Shown here one piece after another: positions 1-13,003 of a DNA stretch of 37,638 nucleotides. This DNA comes from Neocallimastix lanati (nom. inval.) (Eukaryota > Neocallimastigomycota > Neocallimastigomycetes > Neocallimastigales > Neocallimastigaceae). Positions within the stretch are counted from its first letter, which is position 1. Each line of letters opens with the position of its first letter. The stretch lies in NCBI GenBank assembly GCA_016946835.1, contig JACVTC010000367.1, forward strand, positions 1 through 37,638. Direction: 5' to 3'. A program made the position numbers and the translations under genes. The notes below the pieces were generated by a model. It saw only the letters and a list, made by a program, of their open reading frames with translations. It ran no database searches and was not told where the DNA came from.

Positions 1-80
1 CACAAATATTTTTAATTTAACAATGTTTTTTTTTTTTTTTTTTGAAAATTAAAAAAAATTTGTTTTTTTTTTTGATTTCC

Positions 81-81
81 A

Positions 82-132
<51 letters not shown>
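81..132. repeat. (AAAT)n tetranucleotide microsatellite
   Basis: About 13 uninterrupted copies of the 4-base unit AAAT. Simple-sequence repeat of the type abundant in this AT-rich genome. Confidence 0.9.
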
Positions 133-136
<4 letters not shown>

Positions 137-708
137 ATTAGATTTCTTTTATAGAAAATTTTTATTTTCTTTTGGGTTTTAATTTTTAGTTTAGTTTTAG
201 TTTTATTATTATTATTAATAATATTATATTATTATTTATTATTATATTAAATAAATAATTAATTAATATCAATTCTTGGTTCTTCATTCTATTATTAAAA
301 TTGAATAATATATTTTCTATATATATTATATAATAAAAAGTGATTCTTTTTTCATGATTAAGCCATTATAATCATCAACTAAATATAATTAGATAAATCA
401 AAACTTAGGTTAGCCTCAGCAACTGTAGCTATTTCAACTTTTGTTAATTAAAATGTAATGAAATTAATCTTATTTAAAAAAAAAAATTTAATATAATATT
501 ATTATTTTGCAAGTAAATAAATAAAGTAAATAAATAATATAAATATAAAGTTGAAATATGTATATAAAGATCTTCCTTTATAATAATCATAAATATTACT
601 ATTTATAAAAATATTTTATTTAATACTTTATTTCATATAAAAGTTATAATAAAAGTTATAATTGACTTCAACTCAATTGGATAACCTAAAAATTAAGAGT
701 TTTTCTCA

Positions 709-754
709 TTTCATAATTGAATGGGAATGACGCATTCCCATTCAAATTATGAAA
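709..754. repeat. near-perfect inverted repeat (hairpin), 21-bp stem
   Basis: The left arm (709-729) and right arm (733-754) are reverse complements over 21 pairs, with a 3-nt loop (ACG, 730-732) and a single-base bulge (an extra A in the right arm). The loop-proximal part of the stem is GC-containing (GAATGGGAATG against CATTCCCATTC), so this is not a trivial AT palindrome. It lies in gene-free DNA 7 kb upstream of the first gene. It could be a miniature foldback element, a small-RNA precursor or the core of a transposon end. No function can be assigned from sequence alone. Confidence 0.8.
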
Positions 755-1938
755 ACTTTTTTTAATTATTAAATTAATATAAATAAATTTGAATAAAAAA
801 AAATTAAAAAACAAAAAAAAATTAAAAAACCCATTTTTTATGTTTAAAAAAAAAAATTAATGTAATAGTATATATGTATACAAATATTAGTATTAAATAT
901 CTAAAATGATTTAATTTTTAATTAAATATATTGAAAAGATAACATAAATAACATATATACTATATTATATTATTTAAATATATTAAAATATAATAATTTA
1001 TTTATAAATTATTTATTAATAAAATAAATAAATAAATAAATAAACAAAAAAATTTTTTTATTAATACTAATTTATATTATATTATATTATATTATATTGT
1101 ATTATATAAATTAATATATTAATTTAATTACATTAAGAATTTAACTATATATTAAAAAAAATTAAAAATTAAAAATTTAAAGAATATAATTAATAAAAGC
1201 TAATTTTTTTTTTATAAATATACATAATTGAAATATTATGTAAAATAAAAGAATGGATTACATAATCATAATAATAATTGTATGGATGATAATTATTAAA
1301 CAAGTTAGTATTATTTTAATGATGGGTATATTATTTACTAACAATATATAATGTATTACTTAAAAAGGGAGAGAAAAAAAACTTGTTTGATTTAAAAATT
1401 ATAATTATAATAATTAATAATAAATGAATTGGATAAAAATAAAAAAGAGAAATGAAAATAAATAAATAAATAATAGTAATTGCTTAAAAAAGTATTTAAT
1501 TCTCTGGTGCCATTGTAGTTTGATCGGCTTAATATAAATAAGGCTTTTTTTATTTTTATTTTATTTTTTATTATATATATATATATATATATTTAATTTT
1601 TATTTTTTTTTTATTTTTTTTATTATTAATTTAATTAATTAAATATTTAATTAAAGATATCTTTTTTAAGACAATATAAATTTAATTTGTTCATTTGAAT
1701 AAAACAACAATAATATATTAAAAGTATTAAATGTTATCATTTTTTTTTTATTTGTACTTTGAGAAAAAAAAATTTTTTTATTAAAACTAGGCTCTTTTTT
1801 TACTGTTTAGCATTTAATACAAAGAAAAAGGCAATAACTATATTATTTCAATCTTTATTTTATTTATATTATTTTGTTCTGTTTTATTCCATTTTATTTA
1901 TATTATTTTATTTTAAAATTATGATTTATTTTTAAATT

Positions 1939-1975
<37 letters not shown>

Positions 1976-2310
1976 AGTAATTTTAGTACTATTATTAGTT
2001 ATTTATTTTTTATTACTTTTTTTATTTTGTGAAATGTTATTTATTCTATTCTATTTTTTTCATTGTTAATTACTACACAAAAAATACATGAATCATCTAT
2101 ATAATAAATAAAACATAATCCCACTATTATATAATTATTGTTATTGTACTTTAATATCTTAATAATAGAGTTATATAGTATCAAATCGTATGGATAATAA
2201 ATAACTAGGATAATTTCATATTTAAGAAGAATATAAATAATTTTTATTAAGATGATTGTTTATTAAGATATGAAATTAAAATATTAAAATTATATTATAA
2301 TATCTTAATA

Positions 2311-2409
2311 CAAATATAAATATAAATGTAAATATAAATGTAAATATAAATATAAATATAAATATTAAATGTAAATATAAATGTAAATATAAATATAAAT
2401 ATAAATATA
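2311..2409. repeat. hexanucleotide tract (AAATAT / AAATGT)n
   Basis: About 16 units of a 6-base repeat alternating AAATAT and AAATGT, with one irregularity near 2363. A degenerate microsatellite with no coding content. Confidence 0.8.
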
Positions 2410-5400
2410 ATTATTATTATACTATAATTATAAATTATAAAATATAATTATGAATAATCATGATTATAGTATTGTTATTATTTAAAAATCTACCTTGCAA
2501 CATTTCAACTAACCATATTAAAAATCATCCTATTGAATATTTTTTTTTATTTACAACATCAACCAAGTACAAGTTCAAATTAAATAAAATTTTTGGTTAC
2601 ACAAATTGTGTTGTATTCAATATGTTTTATACTGAAATAAAATTTTATATATTATATAAAGTTTTTTTTTTTTTTTTTTGATTATACAAATTTATTAATA
2701 AAACTTTAAATGATAAAAATGCTTCGAAATTAAAAATATATATTATATTTCTGCCACAAAAATTGGAAAACTTTTTTTTTTTTTTTTAATAATTGAAAAC
2801 TTTTCTATTATATTGTTTTATTTATTTTCCTATCTATTATCTATTATTATTTTATTATCTTTTTAGTTATCATATATATAAATCGAGTTGATAAAAACTT
2901 TAAATAATATGTATTTTTACGTTATATACATTAATTGATATTTTTTATTACAATATTTATATTATATATATATTACATTAATATAGAGAGTTTGGGGGAA
3001 AATATAATAAAAATTATATAATATAATAATTTGTTATAAAAAAAAAAATTTTTTTTTACAATTATTTTGTGTTTGTGCTTAGTATTTAATTTATTTTATA
3101 TTAAATTTAATTTAATATAAATAATGATTCATTGGGATGCACAATTGATCAACAATTCTTCATCTTTTATATATTAATAAATTCTAAAGTAATAAACCTA
3201 TCATATTAATTAATATAATAATCAATATATAAATATATAAATAAATAGATAATGGTTTAGGTTTATTTTTATTATTTAGTATAATTAATTATTGATAGTA
3301 TAATTATAACAATAACTCAAAAAAAAAAAAATGAATAGAGAATATATATTTAATTATATGAATATATATATAATTAATATATAATTAATAATAAGTTAAA
3401 TATATAGTATTCATTACTCAAATGTATAGGAATATAATTTTATTAAATAAATATTAAATTTAAAAAAAAAATAAATATTAAACTGTCATTTTTATGAATG
3501 GCAAATAATAAAGAATAGTTTAATTTTATATCGGAAAATATTTATTAGAGGCTAATAAAAAGATTTTAACCGTTCATTGGTTATAATAAATATATATATT
3601 TATTTCATTATTATTATTTCATTTTATTATCTAAACAATATAATAATAACCACTCAATATATTTTAATATATATAGTTAAAAAAATGAATACATTATTTT
3701 TTTTTTTTTTTAATTCTATTGAATCTGGTATAAACATTTTCGATTCCATAAACAATACTTATAAAATGATGTTCCATTTTATTTTTTTTATCTATACGTA
3801 TCAATGTATGCATGTATATGTATATGCATATGTCTATACATGTATATATATATATATATTTTTTTTTTGTTTGTTTGTTTTTAATGCATGTCAATAAGAT
3901 GTTGGTGGATGATACAAAGTGATATATTTTTAATTGATTTTACTCTTATTTTTTTTTTTTCTTCACACATTTGCATTAAACACATTTTTAACCTTATTTT
4001 ATTTTATTTTTTACCTTTTTCATATTCTAATTAATCTTAATCTAACTATAATAGAAAAAATTCATATATAAAATGTCTCAAAAAAAATTAAAAAATATAT
4101 ATATATTTTTTTTACAATGCATCTTAAACCTTATTAAATAATATATTAGATATAAATAATAGTAACTTTAATTCGGCTAAAAAGATTCAAAGTTGATATT
4201 ATTTATTTATTGTTGTTACATAACTGTAAAAAAAAAAAGTATTTATGTATATTTAAAAAGTCTAATAAATAAATTTTTAATGTGTTTATTTTATTTCTGT
4301 ATGAATATGTAGTAAATTTCTTGTAATGAAAATAATAGAAATATAACCTTTTTCCTTAGTGAAGTTATTCATTCATTTTTTATGAAAAAAAAAAAAAAAC
4401 TATTCTAATAAAAAAAAAAAAATTAAAATAATTTAATAACCATAAAAATATATTAAAAATAGTTATTGATAAAATAATTGTTATCATAAATATACATTAA
4501 ATAAATATAATAAACAAATGTAAATTATTAAATTTAATTATTATAATTATATTTATTATACTTTTTATTATAATTGTATATGAATAATATAATAAATATT
4601 AATATAATAATTAATATAATAATAATTAATATTATATTTTAAAATTCATAAAATAAAAATTAATACCAACAATAAAAAATAAATTAAAAGATAAAAAAAA
4701 AAAAATTTAAATTAATATTAAACTTTAACCTATAAATTTTATATATAAATAAAAAGTTTTTATAATTAAATATTGTGGAACATGTAATTAAGAATATGAA
4801 ATTAAATTTATTAATTTAAATAATTTTATTATTATATATATAATATTGTGTAAATATTTTATTTTATCTATATAAAATATATTAAAATAAAATAAAATAA
4901 AAATAATAAAATAAAATAAAATTTTTAAAAAAAAAAAATTTAAAACAAAAAAATTATAATTATCAATAAAATGTTTTTATTAATAGTTATTAATCTTCCT
5001 TTTTATTTAATTAAAGTTGACCTACTATTTAACTTTATAATTAATAATTATATAACATAATACTAAATAACTCTAAAAATTCATAGTAACTAGTAATAGC
5101 ATAATAACCAACAAAGTAAACTATAATAAATAATAGTTGGAATGTTAATAATAATACTTACTGTTATAATTTCTACTAATGATCCAATTTGTTATTATCA
5201 ATTCTTTTAAATATTCTTTTTGGTTGTTAAAACTTTTATTTTAATTATAGTACTATACACATATTTATAAAAGTTACTGTAACTCTTATAACAGATACAT
5301 TATAAAGATTATATATTTTATACATTTAAAAAGAAAAAATATATATAATGATATGAAGAATTGCTTTTTATCCGAGTAATTTAATTAATTAAATAAAATA

Positions 5401-5706
5401 TGTGGTAAAAATGAGAAAGCCACTTTATTTATAATCATTGAAGATAAATAAAAGAAAATAACCTTAGAAAAAATGACTTGTGATAGAAAGATTAATAATT
5501 CCATCGTTTTATCAATAAAAAAAATAAAAAATAAAAATAATAAAAATAATAAATAAATAAAAATAAAAATAAAAATAAAGTGTATATAAAATAAATTAAT
5601 TATTCATAAATAAATATAAATATATATTTTTATTTTATTTTTATATATTTCATTCCTTCTCTTTTTAATTATTTACTATTTAATTTTTTTTTTTTTTTAA
5701 TCTTGA

Positions 5707-5742
<36 letters not shown>

Positions 5743-7766
5743 TTAAACTAATATATATTATTAATTTGGTTGATTGCTTTATATATACATACATACATAC
5801 ATATATATATATATATAAAATAGCCGCATTATTATTATCACTGTTATCATCACTCTTTTAGTAGTTTTTTAATATTAGTTTAAGAGAAATAAAATAAAAT
5901 AAATAACAAATATTTTTGAATGTAAGTTATCACAAAAATGTATTTATTTATTTATTGTATACATTATTAAATACTATAACAAAATAATGAAGGCAAATCA
6001 AATAAAAAAAAAAGTAATAAATAAATTATATATTTACAATATATTGTTTGTATAATTGATTTATATATAATTAAATTAATTCAGCATTTTATCCTTTTTA
6101 TTTTTTATTATATTATTTAGCATTATAATATATTTTATAATAAATTTATATTAAGGCTTTAACACCTATAAATATTTTTTATTTGTTGTAATACTGGTTC
6201 AATATTATTTGTTAATTACTGCTTATTTATTATCAAATTTATAAAAATATAGTATATTGTACATACATTTTTTTTATTATTGTTATTATTAGAAAAATAA
6301 GATAAAAACACAATTTCTTGATTATTATTATTATTAATGTAAATACAATTTTTTGTTATTATTATTATTATAATAAATTTCATTATATGATTATTACTAA
6401 TTTCATTATTATTACTATAATTTTTTCTTTTTATTTATTATATTAAATTTTTTTTATATTTATTTTTATATATTGATATTTATATGTATAGATATACAGA
6501 TATAGTTCCAATATGTTAATGTTTTAATACTCTATACTAACTTATATTTATTAAAATATATGATTCCGATATATTATAAAATTAAATTTTATGTATTGTT
6601 TTTATATTGACATATTTATATTAAAAGTATTTTTAAAAATATTATTTAATAAGGTTTATATTAAATAATAGAAAATTATATATATATAAGGATATAATTT
6701 TTTTTTTCTTTTTTTTCTTTTCTTTTTTTTTAAACAAATAAAAAATATTTAAAAAGAAAATAAATAAATAAAATAATAGATAAATAAATTATTAATTAAA
6801 AGTGAATAAATGAAAACAATTCAAATAAAATTTAAATAAATAATAAATAAAATTCAATATAAAATAAAATTATTTATAAGTAGATAAAGTAAAATAAATA
6901 AATAAATAAAATAGTTTTTTTTTTTATTTAATTATTTAAAAAATAAATAAATAAATAAATAATATAAAAAATAAATTTTTTTATTGTTTTTTGTATCATT
7001 ATTTATTTATTATAATTCTTATTAATTCGTAAAAAAAAATTTTTTTTTTTAATTCGACATACCGTTTTTAATAAATAAAAAAAATTTTTTTTTATATATA
7101 AAATAAAAATATATCCTTAAAAAAAAAATTTTTTTTTTAAACATTTTTTTTTTATTTTAAATAATAAGTTATAAAAATAGTGAATAGAATGCTTTAATAA
7201 ATAATAAATAACAACCTAACAATATAAAATAAAAAAAAAAAAAATAAAATAAAAATAACTAAGCTATAGAAAGTAAAATAATAATAATAATAATAAAATA
7301 ATTATGTATAATAAAATCAAATAGAAAAAATAAAATTTTAGAATATAAAATTAAATAGTTTAATAATAATAATAAATTCAATACATAGAACGTAATAAGC
7401 TAAACATTAAAATAAATAATAAACCTTTAATAAATTATTATTATTAAAACTTTTTTTCGTTATCTTTCATAGACACTAAATCATAATAAAAAAAACAATT
7501 ATAAACTTAACTCTAAAATTATTTTAAATAAAAGATAATAATATAAAATAAATTTTTCAAATTAAAACAAAAGTTTTTTAAATTAAATAAATAGTTATTA
7601 AGAAATATAATCACTATCACTATTATATATAAATATATTAATATTATATATTTATTTATTAAAATAAAATTTATATATATAAAATAAATTTTAAGAAATT
7701 ATTGTAATATATATTTTATATATATATATTATAAATTTATCAAAACTAAAAAAATAATAAAATACT

Positions 7767-10700
7767 ATGAGTTACATACCACAAAATCAAATGGTAAAAC
7801 CAAAGCAAAAATCATCTAACAATCTTTCTTCCTATATCAATACATATATTTCTTCTTATATTGATAACTATATAAATAATGATGAAGTGATGGAAGAAAG
7901 AAAACACCATGAAAAGAATCGTTTCAACTATTTTGGTACTCTGGATGATTATTCACCTCCACCATCTCCACCACTACAACCACCACAAAATATAGTAAAA
8001 ATAAAGGAAATGCAAAGTAACAATATAAAAGGTAAAAATATATATATAAATAATAATAAATATATTTCATAGTAAAAAAAAAAAGGCAATAAAATATTTT
8101 ATATAGAAAAATATATATGTATATATATTTATATTTAAATATAATTACAAATAATATAATATATTATAATGTTAAATGAAACTTTAGCAATAAAATAAAC
8201 TTTTTTTTTTTATTCTTTTTTTATAAAAAAATATATTAACTTTTGTTTTTCATTTTCTATGTAAATATTATTTTATTTTTTTTTATATTTTTTTTTTATA
8301 TTTTTTTCTACTATATCTACTACTATTATTACTATTACTATTATTATTTAATAGTTATTAATAAACCATCTTCTCCAATTCAAAAAGAAGAAAAATATCG
8401 TTTTAGAAGTAGTTATTATGCTAAAATTAATAATAATACTACTAATCTTGCAAAAAAAATTACAGATGAAAGTAGAACTTTAACTCCAACGTTAGCTGAA
8501 GAAGATAATTATTCAGTTGCAAATACTTGTAGAAATTCAGAAAAAACTTTATATTGTACACCAAATTTACCGGATGGTGAAAGAGATATGGCAAGTCTTG
8601 AAGATGTGGAATATTATTTGGAAAATCATCATGAAGAAATAAGGTATGATGATCCAAAATATCAAAATCAACGTTTTGGCTATAATAATCGTGATAAGGA
8701 TTCGGATTTATCCTACAAACATAATAATATAGATGTTGAAGAAGATGATTATGAATATACCAATGATTATCGTGATGATTACTATTCTTCCCATGAAACA
8801 GATAATGGATATTCTTATACAGGAAAAGCAAAAAATTTATCTAAAAATAATTTGTATAATGATTACCGAAGTGGTCAACAAGATGTTCCAAATAAAAATA
8901 TACTTTATCGCGACCGTAGAATAAGTAAAAGATCTAATGGAAAACAAACTCAAAAGATTAACAGAAATGATTCTAAAGATAATTTTAAAGATGATAATGA
9001 TAATAATAATAATAATAATATAAATAATAATAATACTAAAAACGATAATAGAGATAATAGTAATACTAAAAGTGACAATAGAGATAATAATAATACTAAA
9101 AGTGACAATAGAGATAATAATAATACTAGAATTGATAATAGAGACAGTAACAATAATGATACTAGAAATTCTTATAGAGAATACTATAAAGATAATAGCA
9201 ATAGAGATATTTACAGAGATGATTACAGAGATGATTATAGAGATAACTATAGAGATGACTATAGAGATAATTATAAAGATGATTATAGAGATGGTTATAG
9301 AGATGATTATAGAAATGATTATAGAAATGATTATAGAGACGACTATAGAGATGATTATAGAGATGATTATAAAGACGATTATAAAGATAGTTATAAAGAT
9401 GATTACAGAAGTGAGTATAGAGATAATTACAGAGATGACTATAGATATGATTACAAAGATAATTATAGGGATGACTATCACGACGACTATAAGGAAGATT
9501 TCAGAGGAAGAAAACCATACAGAGATAGTTTCAGAGAGAATTATAGAGAGAATAGTAGAAATGGATATAGTCATTCTGTTTCCGGTAGTACAAATACTTT
9601 AGAACGTGTTTCAAGCTATAGAGATAATCATAGAAATAGTCAGTTCTCCCTTGAGAGTACTAGTACCATTACTCGTATTCCAAGAAATGCTTCTTTAACT
9701 AATCGACTCAGAAGTAATTCACCCGCTAGATCAATTACAAGTTGTATATCAAATTCTACATTATCATCGAATTTACCAAGGTCAAGTAGTTTAAGATCAA
9801 GACCGATGGTTATAGTTGATGAAACTCCAAAGCAAGAGGAAAATCATGAAGTTTCTAAAAAAGGAGGTATATTTAAATTCTTTAGAAAATTAACTGGTTC
9901 CTCTTCTTCCTCTTCTTCTTCCGATAAAAATTCTAAACAAAATAAATCGAATAAAGCTAACATTACATCTCCAACTCAACAACCGGCATCTACTTCAAAC
10001 ATTATCATTAGTCCAAGTTTAAGTCAAGTTTCTTCCATCCGTTCCAATAGTATAAGACTTTCCTCTCCAATTCAACAACCACAAATTCCGCATCAAGGTC
10101 CTAATCGTACTCAGAACCCTGTACCGGCTCAACCTATTATGCCTCAAGGTTCCATTCGTATTGCTCAAAGTGCAGTACCGACAAATAGACATCATAGTCC
10201 TGTTCCCAGTTCTGTTCGTATTTCTCAAAATCCTATACAATCTCCAGTTGCTCATGCTCAAAGTCCCGTAAGAATCCCTCAAAGTCCAATGTCATCTCCT
10301 GCTAACATTACTCAAAATTCTGTAAGAGTTCCACAAAGTCCAATGCAATCCCCTGCTAACATTACTCAAAATTCTATAAGAATTCCACAAAATCCGATGC
10401 AACCACCTCCTGTTACTCGTTCTCAAAGTCCCGCTAGACTTTCACAAAGTCCAATGCAATCACCTCCTGTTACTCGTTCTCAAAGTCCCGTTAGACTTTC
10501 ACAAAGTCCAATGCAATCACCTCCTGTTAATCGTTCTCAAAGTCCCGTTAGACTTTCACAAAATCCAATGCAACAACCTCCTATTACTCGTTCTCAAAGT
10601 CCCGTTAGACTTTCACAAAATCCAATGCAACAACCTCCTATTACTCGTTCTCAAAGTCCCGTTAGACTTTCACAAAATCCAATGCAACAACCTCCTGCTA

Positions 10701-13003
10701 CTCGTTCTCAAAGCCTCGTTAGGCTTTCACAAAATCTAATGCAACAACCTCCTGTTAATGGTGTGATCCAACAAAATTCTGTAAGAATTCCACAAAGTCC
10801 AGTACAATCAATACAATCTCCTGTTCGTGCTCAAAGTCCTATCAGAGGTAAAAGCGTTATAAATCAAACAAACAATAGCAACGGCAGCAACAGTAACATC
10901 AATAATAACATCAACATTAACATCAACAACAATAATAATATTAATAGCAATAGCAATAGCAATAGTAATACAAAATCATCTTTTGTTTCTTCTTCACCTA
11001 TGACTTCTCGACAATATATAAGAGATAGTACTGTACCAAAGGCAACTGGTCTTGCGAGATCAAATAGTTATTCTACTCCAAAAAATACTTCTCAATATAC
11101 CGTTGAACCACATTATCCTACGGTAGATAGACGTAAGAATGATGATTCTATTTTATCTATGGATAAGAAAATTGATTACTTCAATCTTTACAAAACAATT
11201 AATGTAGAGGAGGAGAAAAAGAGATTAAAAAATTTAGAATTGGAAGCTGCCGCTACTATGGACACGGATAAATCAAAAAATAAAAATTTGGTGGAAAGAA
11301 AGAACAGTAATAATAGTAGCGATAATGATGATAATTTAAGAAAAACCAGAAGTATCAATGATAGAAATAAAACCTCTACCAATAATACTTTTGATGATAA
11401 AATATCAGGTTCTACTGAACATGCTTTATCTTCTTCCACTAAAAAGAATAATGGTGAAGCTAATAATACCAATGAAGAGGTCGTACATAGAAGTAGTTCC
11501 AAAGCAAGTAAAGCTAGTAAAACTAGTAAATCTAGTAAATCCATTAAATCCAGTAAATCAAATAAATCGATAAAGTCCAATAAAACTACAACCTCTAGTA
11601 AAACTACTACTTCAACTTCCATTAAAAATGCTTCTCCAATTCTATGTGGATCATCCACGATTAATGCCTCTCCAATACTTATTTCTATTGATCCAAATAC
11701 GGTGACAACTGTTAATACTATCCAAGGAAAACAAATTATTGCTTCTCCCTCTATCAAAAGTGTTAAAATTAATAGTCCATTGGTTTCCTCATCACCAACA
11801 ATTCTTTTAGCTCCAGTAATTGCTGCAACTACTACAACTACTACTACAACTACTACTACTCCTAAATCAACTAATGAAAAATCATCCTCATCACATTATT
11901 CTCCAATTCCAGTTCTTATTCCGATTCAAGCTACTACTACTACTACTACAACTATTGATGAAACTTCTATAAATCCTAAAACTTCAACAAAAGCTACTCA
12001 TTCTGACAATTTAATTAACTTTGATCCAATTGAATCACCTAAATCTACTTCTACTCATCGTCGCAGGTATTTTTCTTTCTCTAAATGTACTCACGATAAG
12101 AAGAAGAGTCATGATAACAATAAGAAAGGTAAAGTGAATCCAAATATTAGTCTTTCTAGTGCTAATCTCAAGGAAAATACAAGTAATGTTGGCGTATCTT
12201 ACCTTAGATCTAGTAAGTCAAAACCATCTTCTCCAAAGGATAATATTTTACCACAAACATCAAGTATTATTATGGATCAATTTAGTGATGATTCAGATAG
12301 TTCTGGTGGGGAGGATCACAAGGATTACAAGGTTTTCAATTGGAATTATGATGATAGCTCTGAGAGTTCATTAAATATTAATTTAATAGATCGTGTTGAT
12401 AAAGATATGGACAAAGAAAAGTATGTTCGTCGTAGTCGTAGTCAAAATCGTAATTATCGTAGTCGTAATCGTCGTAGTAGAAGTCTAAGTCGTGGACGTG
12501 GACGTGATCGTGATGGTAATCGTAATAATCGTAACTATGATGATGAATTTAAACGTAGAAGTCAAAGTCAAGGTTACAATGATGATAATGATGATGATGA
12601 TAATAATAATATTAATATTACTCGTAGTAAGAGTAGAGCTTCAAGTAGTATAAGTCGTGGACGTAGTCTTGGAAATCATGATGATAAAGATCATAGAAGT
12701 TATTCATATCAATATCAATACAATGGTTCCAATACCACAGAACAACAAACTGAAAGTATTTACACTGAAGAAACAACTCCAAATAAAATGACGGATACAT
12801 CTGCCATCATAAATTCATATAGAGGTTCCTATGTTCATCGTCATCATAAGAATCTTCCAAAGGACACTAATGAAAGTAGTAGTGGATACTATGATTCTCA
12901 AGAACGTTCAGATAAACTCAGTAGAAATAGTATTGAAATTGAAAATTATTCCTATTCACATTATGAAGATATAAATTCTGTTATTGATAGATATAAAAAA
13001 TAA
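7767..13003 (+). CDS. giant low-complexity protein, two exons (7767-8031, 8355-13003), 1637 aa
   Basis: Unrecognised protein. Exon 1 (88 codons plus one base) begins at the ATG at 7767 and ends at a GT donor at 8032. Splicing to 8355 restores the frame (G|TT = Val) and joins two hydrophilic, coding-like segments. Without splicing, exon 1 stops at 8070-8072, and an ATG at 8243 would give an implausible run of Phe/Tyr/Ile that is really the intron's pyrimidine tract. Spliced protein: Pro-rich patch near residues 64-80; acidic Tyr/Asp region; 10-residue DNRDNNNTKS-like repeats (about 315-355); an array of Tyr-Arg-Asp-Asp units (about 372-490); a basic amphipathic motif GIFKFFRKLTG before poly-Ser (about 590-611); 19-residue PMQ.PP.TRSQSPVRLSQ repeats (about 769-891); Ser-Lys repeats (about 1137-1167); Thr tracts; and two Arg-Ser-rich stretches near the C terminus (about 1446-1474, 1511-1530). 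No signal peptide, membrane segment or enzyme domain is visible. The RS dipeptides suggest phosphorylation or RNA-granule behaviour, which is inference. The gene is followed by poly-A-rich DNA. Confidence 0.85.
8032..8354 (+). other. intron of the giant low-complexity gene (phase 1, 323 bp)
   Basis: Donor GTAAAAAT at 8032; acceptor TTTAATAG ending at 8354 after a pyrimidine-rich tract (8261-8348). It is A/T-only in character and contains in-frame stops, while both flanks are hydrophilic coding sequence. Joining keeps one frame through to the stop at 13001-13003. Confidence 0.8.
9202..9565 (+). repeat. 12-bp coding repeat array: Tyr-(Arg/Lys)-Asp-(Asp/Asn) units
   Basis: About 25-30 units of a degenerate 12-base repeat (GATGATTATAGA-like) encoding YRDD, YRDN, YKDD and variants inside the giant gene. 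Changes between units keep charge and the Tyr spacing: Arg/Lys alternate and Asp/Asn alternate. Because the unit is a multiple of three, long spurious frames also appear on the opposite strand and in another frame. Confidence 0.9.
10395..10765 (+). repeat. 57-bp coding tandem repeat (19-residue Pro/Gln/Ser unit)
   Basis: Six clear copies plus a diverged seventh of a 57-base unit encoding NPMQQPPITRSQSPVRLSQ and close variants. It is preceded from about 10220 by 18-residue relatives (for example SPMQSPANITQNSIRIPQ). The central copies are nearly identical at DNA level, suggesting recent unequal exchange or slippage. Each unit has an SP step next to Arg, a plausible proline-directed phosphorylation site. 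Confidence 0.9.

Larger units (their letters stand above)
1..7766. other. AT-rich gene-free spacer
   Basis: I see no gene on either strand. The sequence is almost entirely A/T with homopolymer runs, (AT)n, (AAAT)n and (TTA)n tracts. The few open frames of 60-106 codons (for example 2460-2681 and 3577-3897) are Phe/Ile/Tyr/Asn/Lys-rich translations of simple sequence with no domain or codon pattern like the real genes. Small pockets with slightly higher GC (about 365-440, 690-760, 1500-1545) are too short to call, apart from the hairpin annotated separately. The last few hundred bases, ending at the ATG at 7767, should hold the promoter of the next gene and contain several A(n)T(n) tracts (7030-7140). 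Confidence 0.7.

Noticed and set aside
81-132. CRISPR-like or telomeric array
   Set aside because: A plain tetranucleotide repeat without spacers. No CRISPR-type repeat/spacer alternation exists anywhere in the window, and the genome is eukaryotic.
660-700. tRNA gene suggested by a D-arm-like string (ACTCAATTGGATAACC)
   Set aside because: No acceptor stem, anticodon arm or T-arm (GGTTCGAAT) at the right spacing; followed instead by the hairpin at 709-754.
8243-8354. ATG at 8243 as start of the giant protein
   Set aside because: The first 37 residues would be Phe/Tyr/Ile from a pyrimidine tract. A GT donor at 8032 and AG at 8354 join a hydrophilic upstream exon in frame.
8837-9574. 245-codon minus-strand frame and a 176-codon + frame over the YRDD array
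   Set aside because: Both are shadows of the 12-bp coding repeat: a repeat unit divisible by three keeps every frame open. Their products are monotonous Ile/Ser/Val or Ile/Met/Glu strings.
11188-11757. 189-codon minus-strand open frame
   Set aside because: Antisense of the Ser/Lys/Thr-rich part of the giant gene; Leu/Val-rich with no domain.
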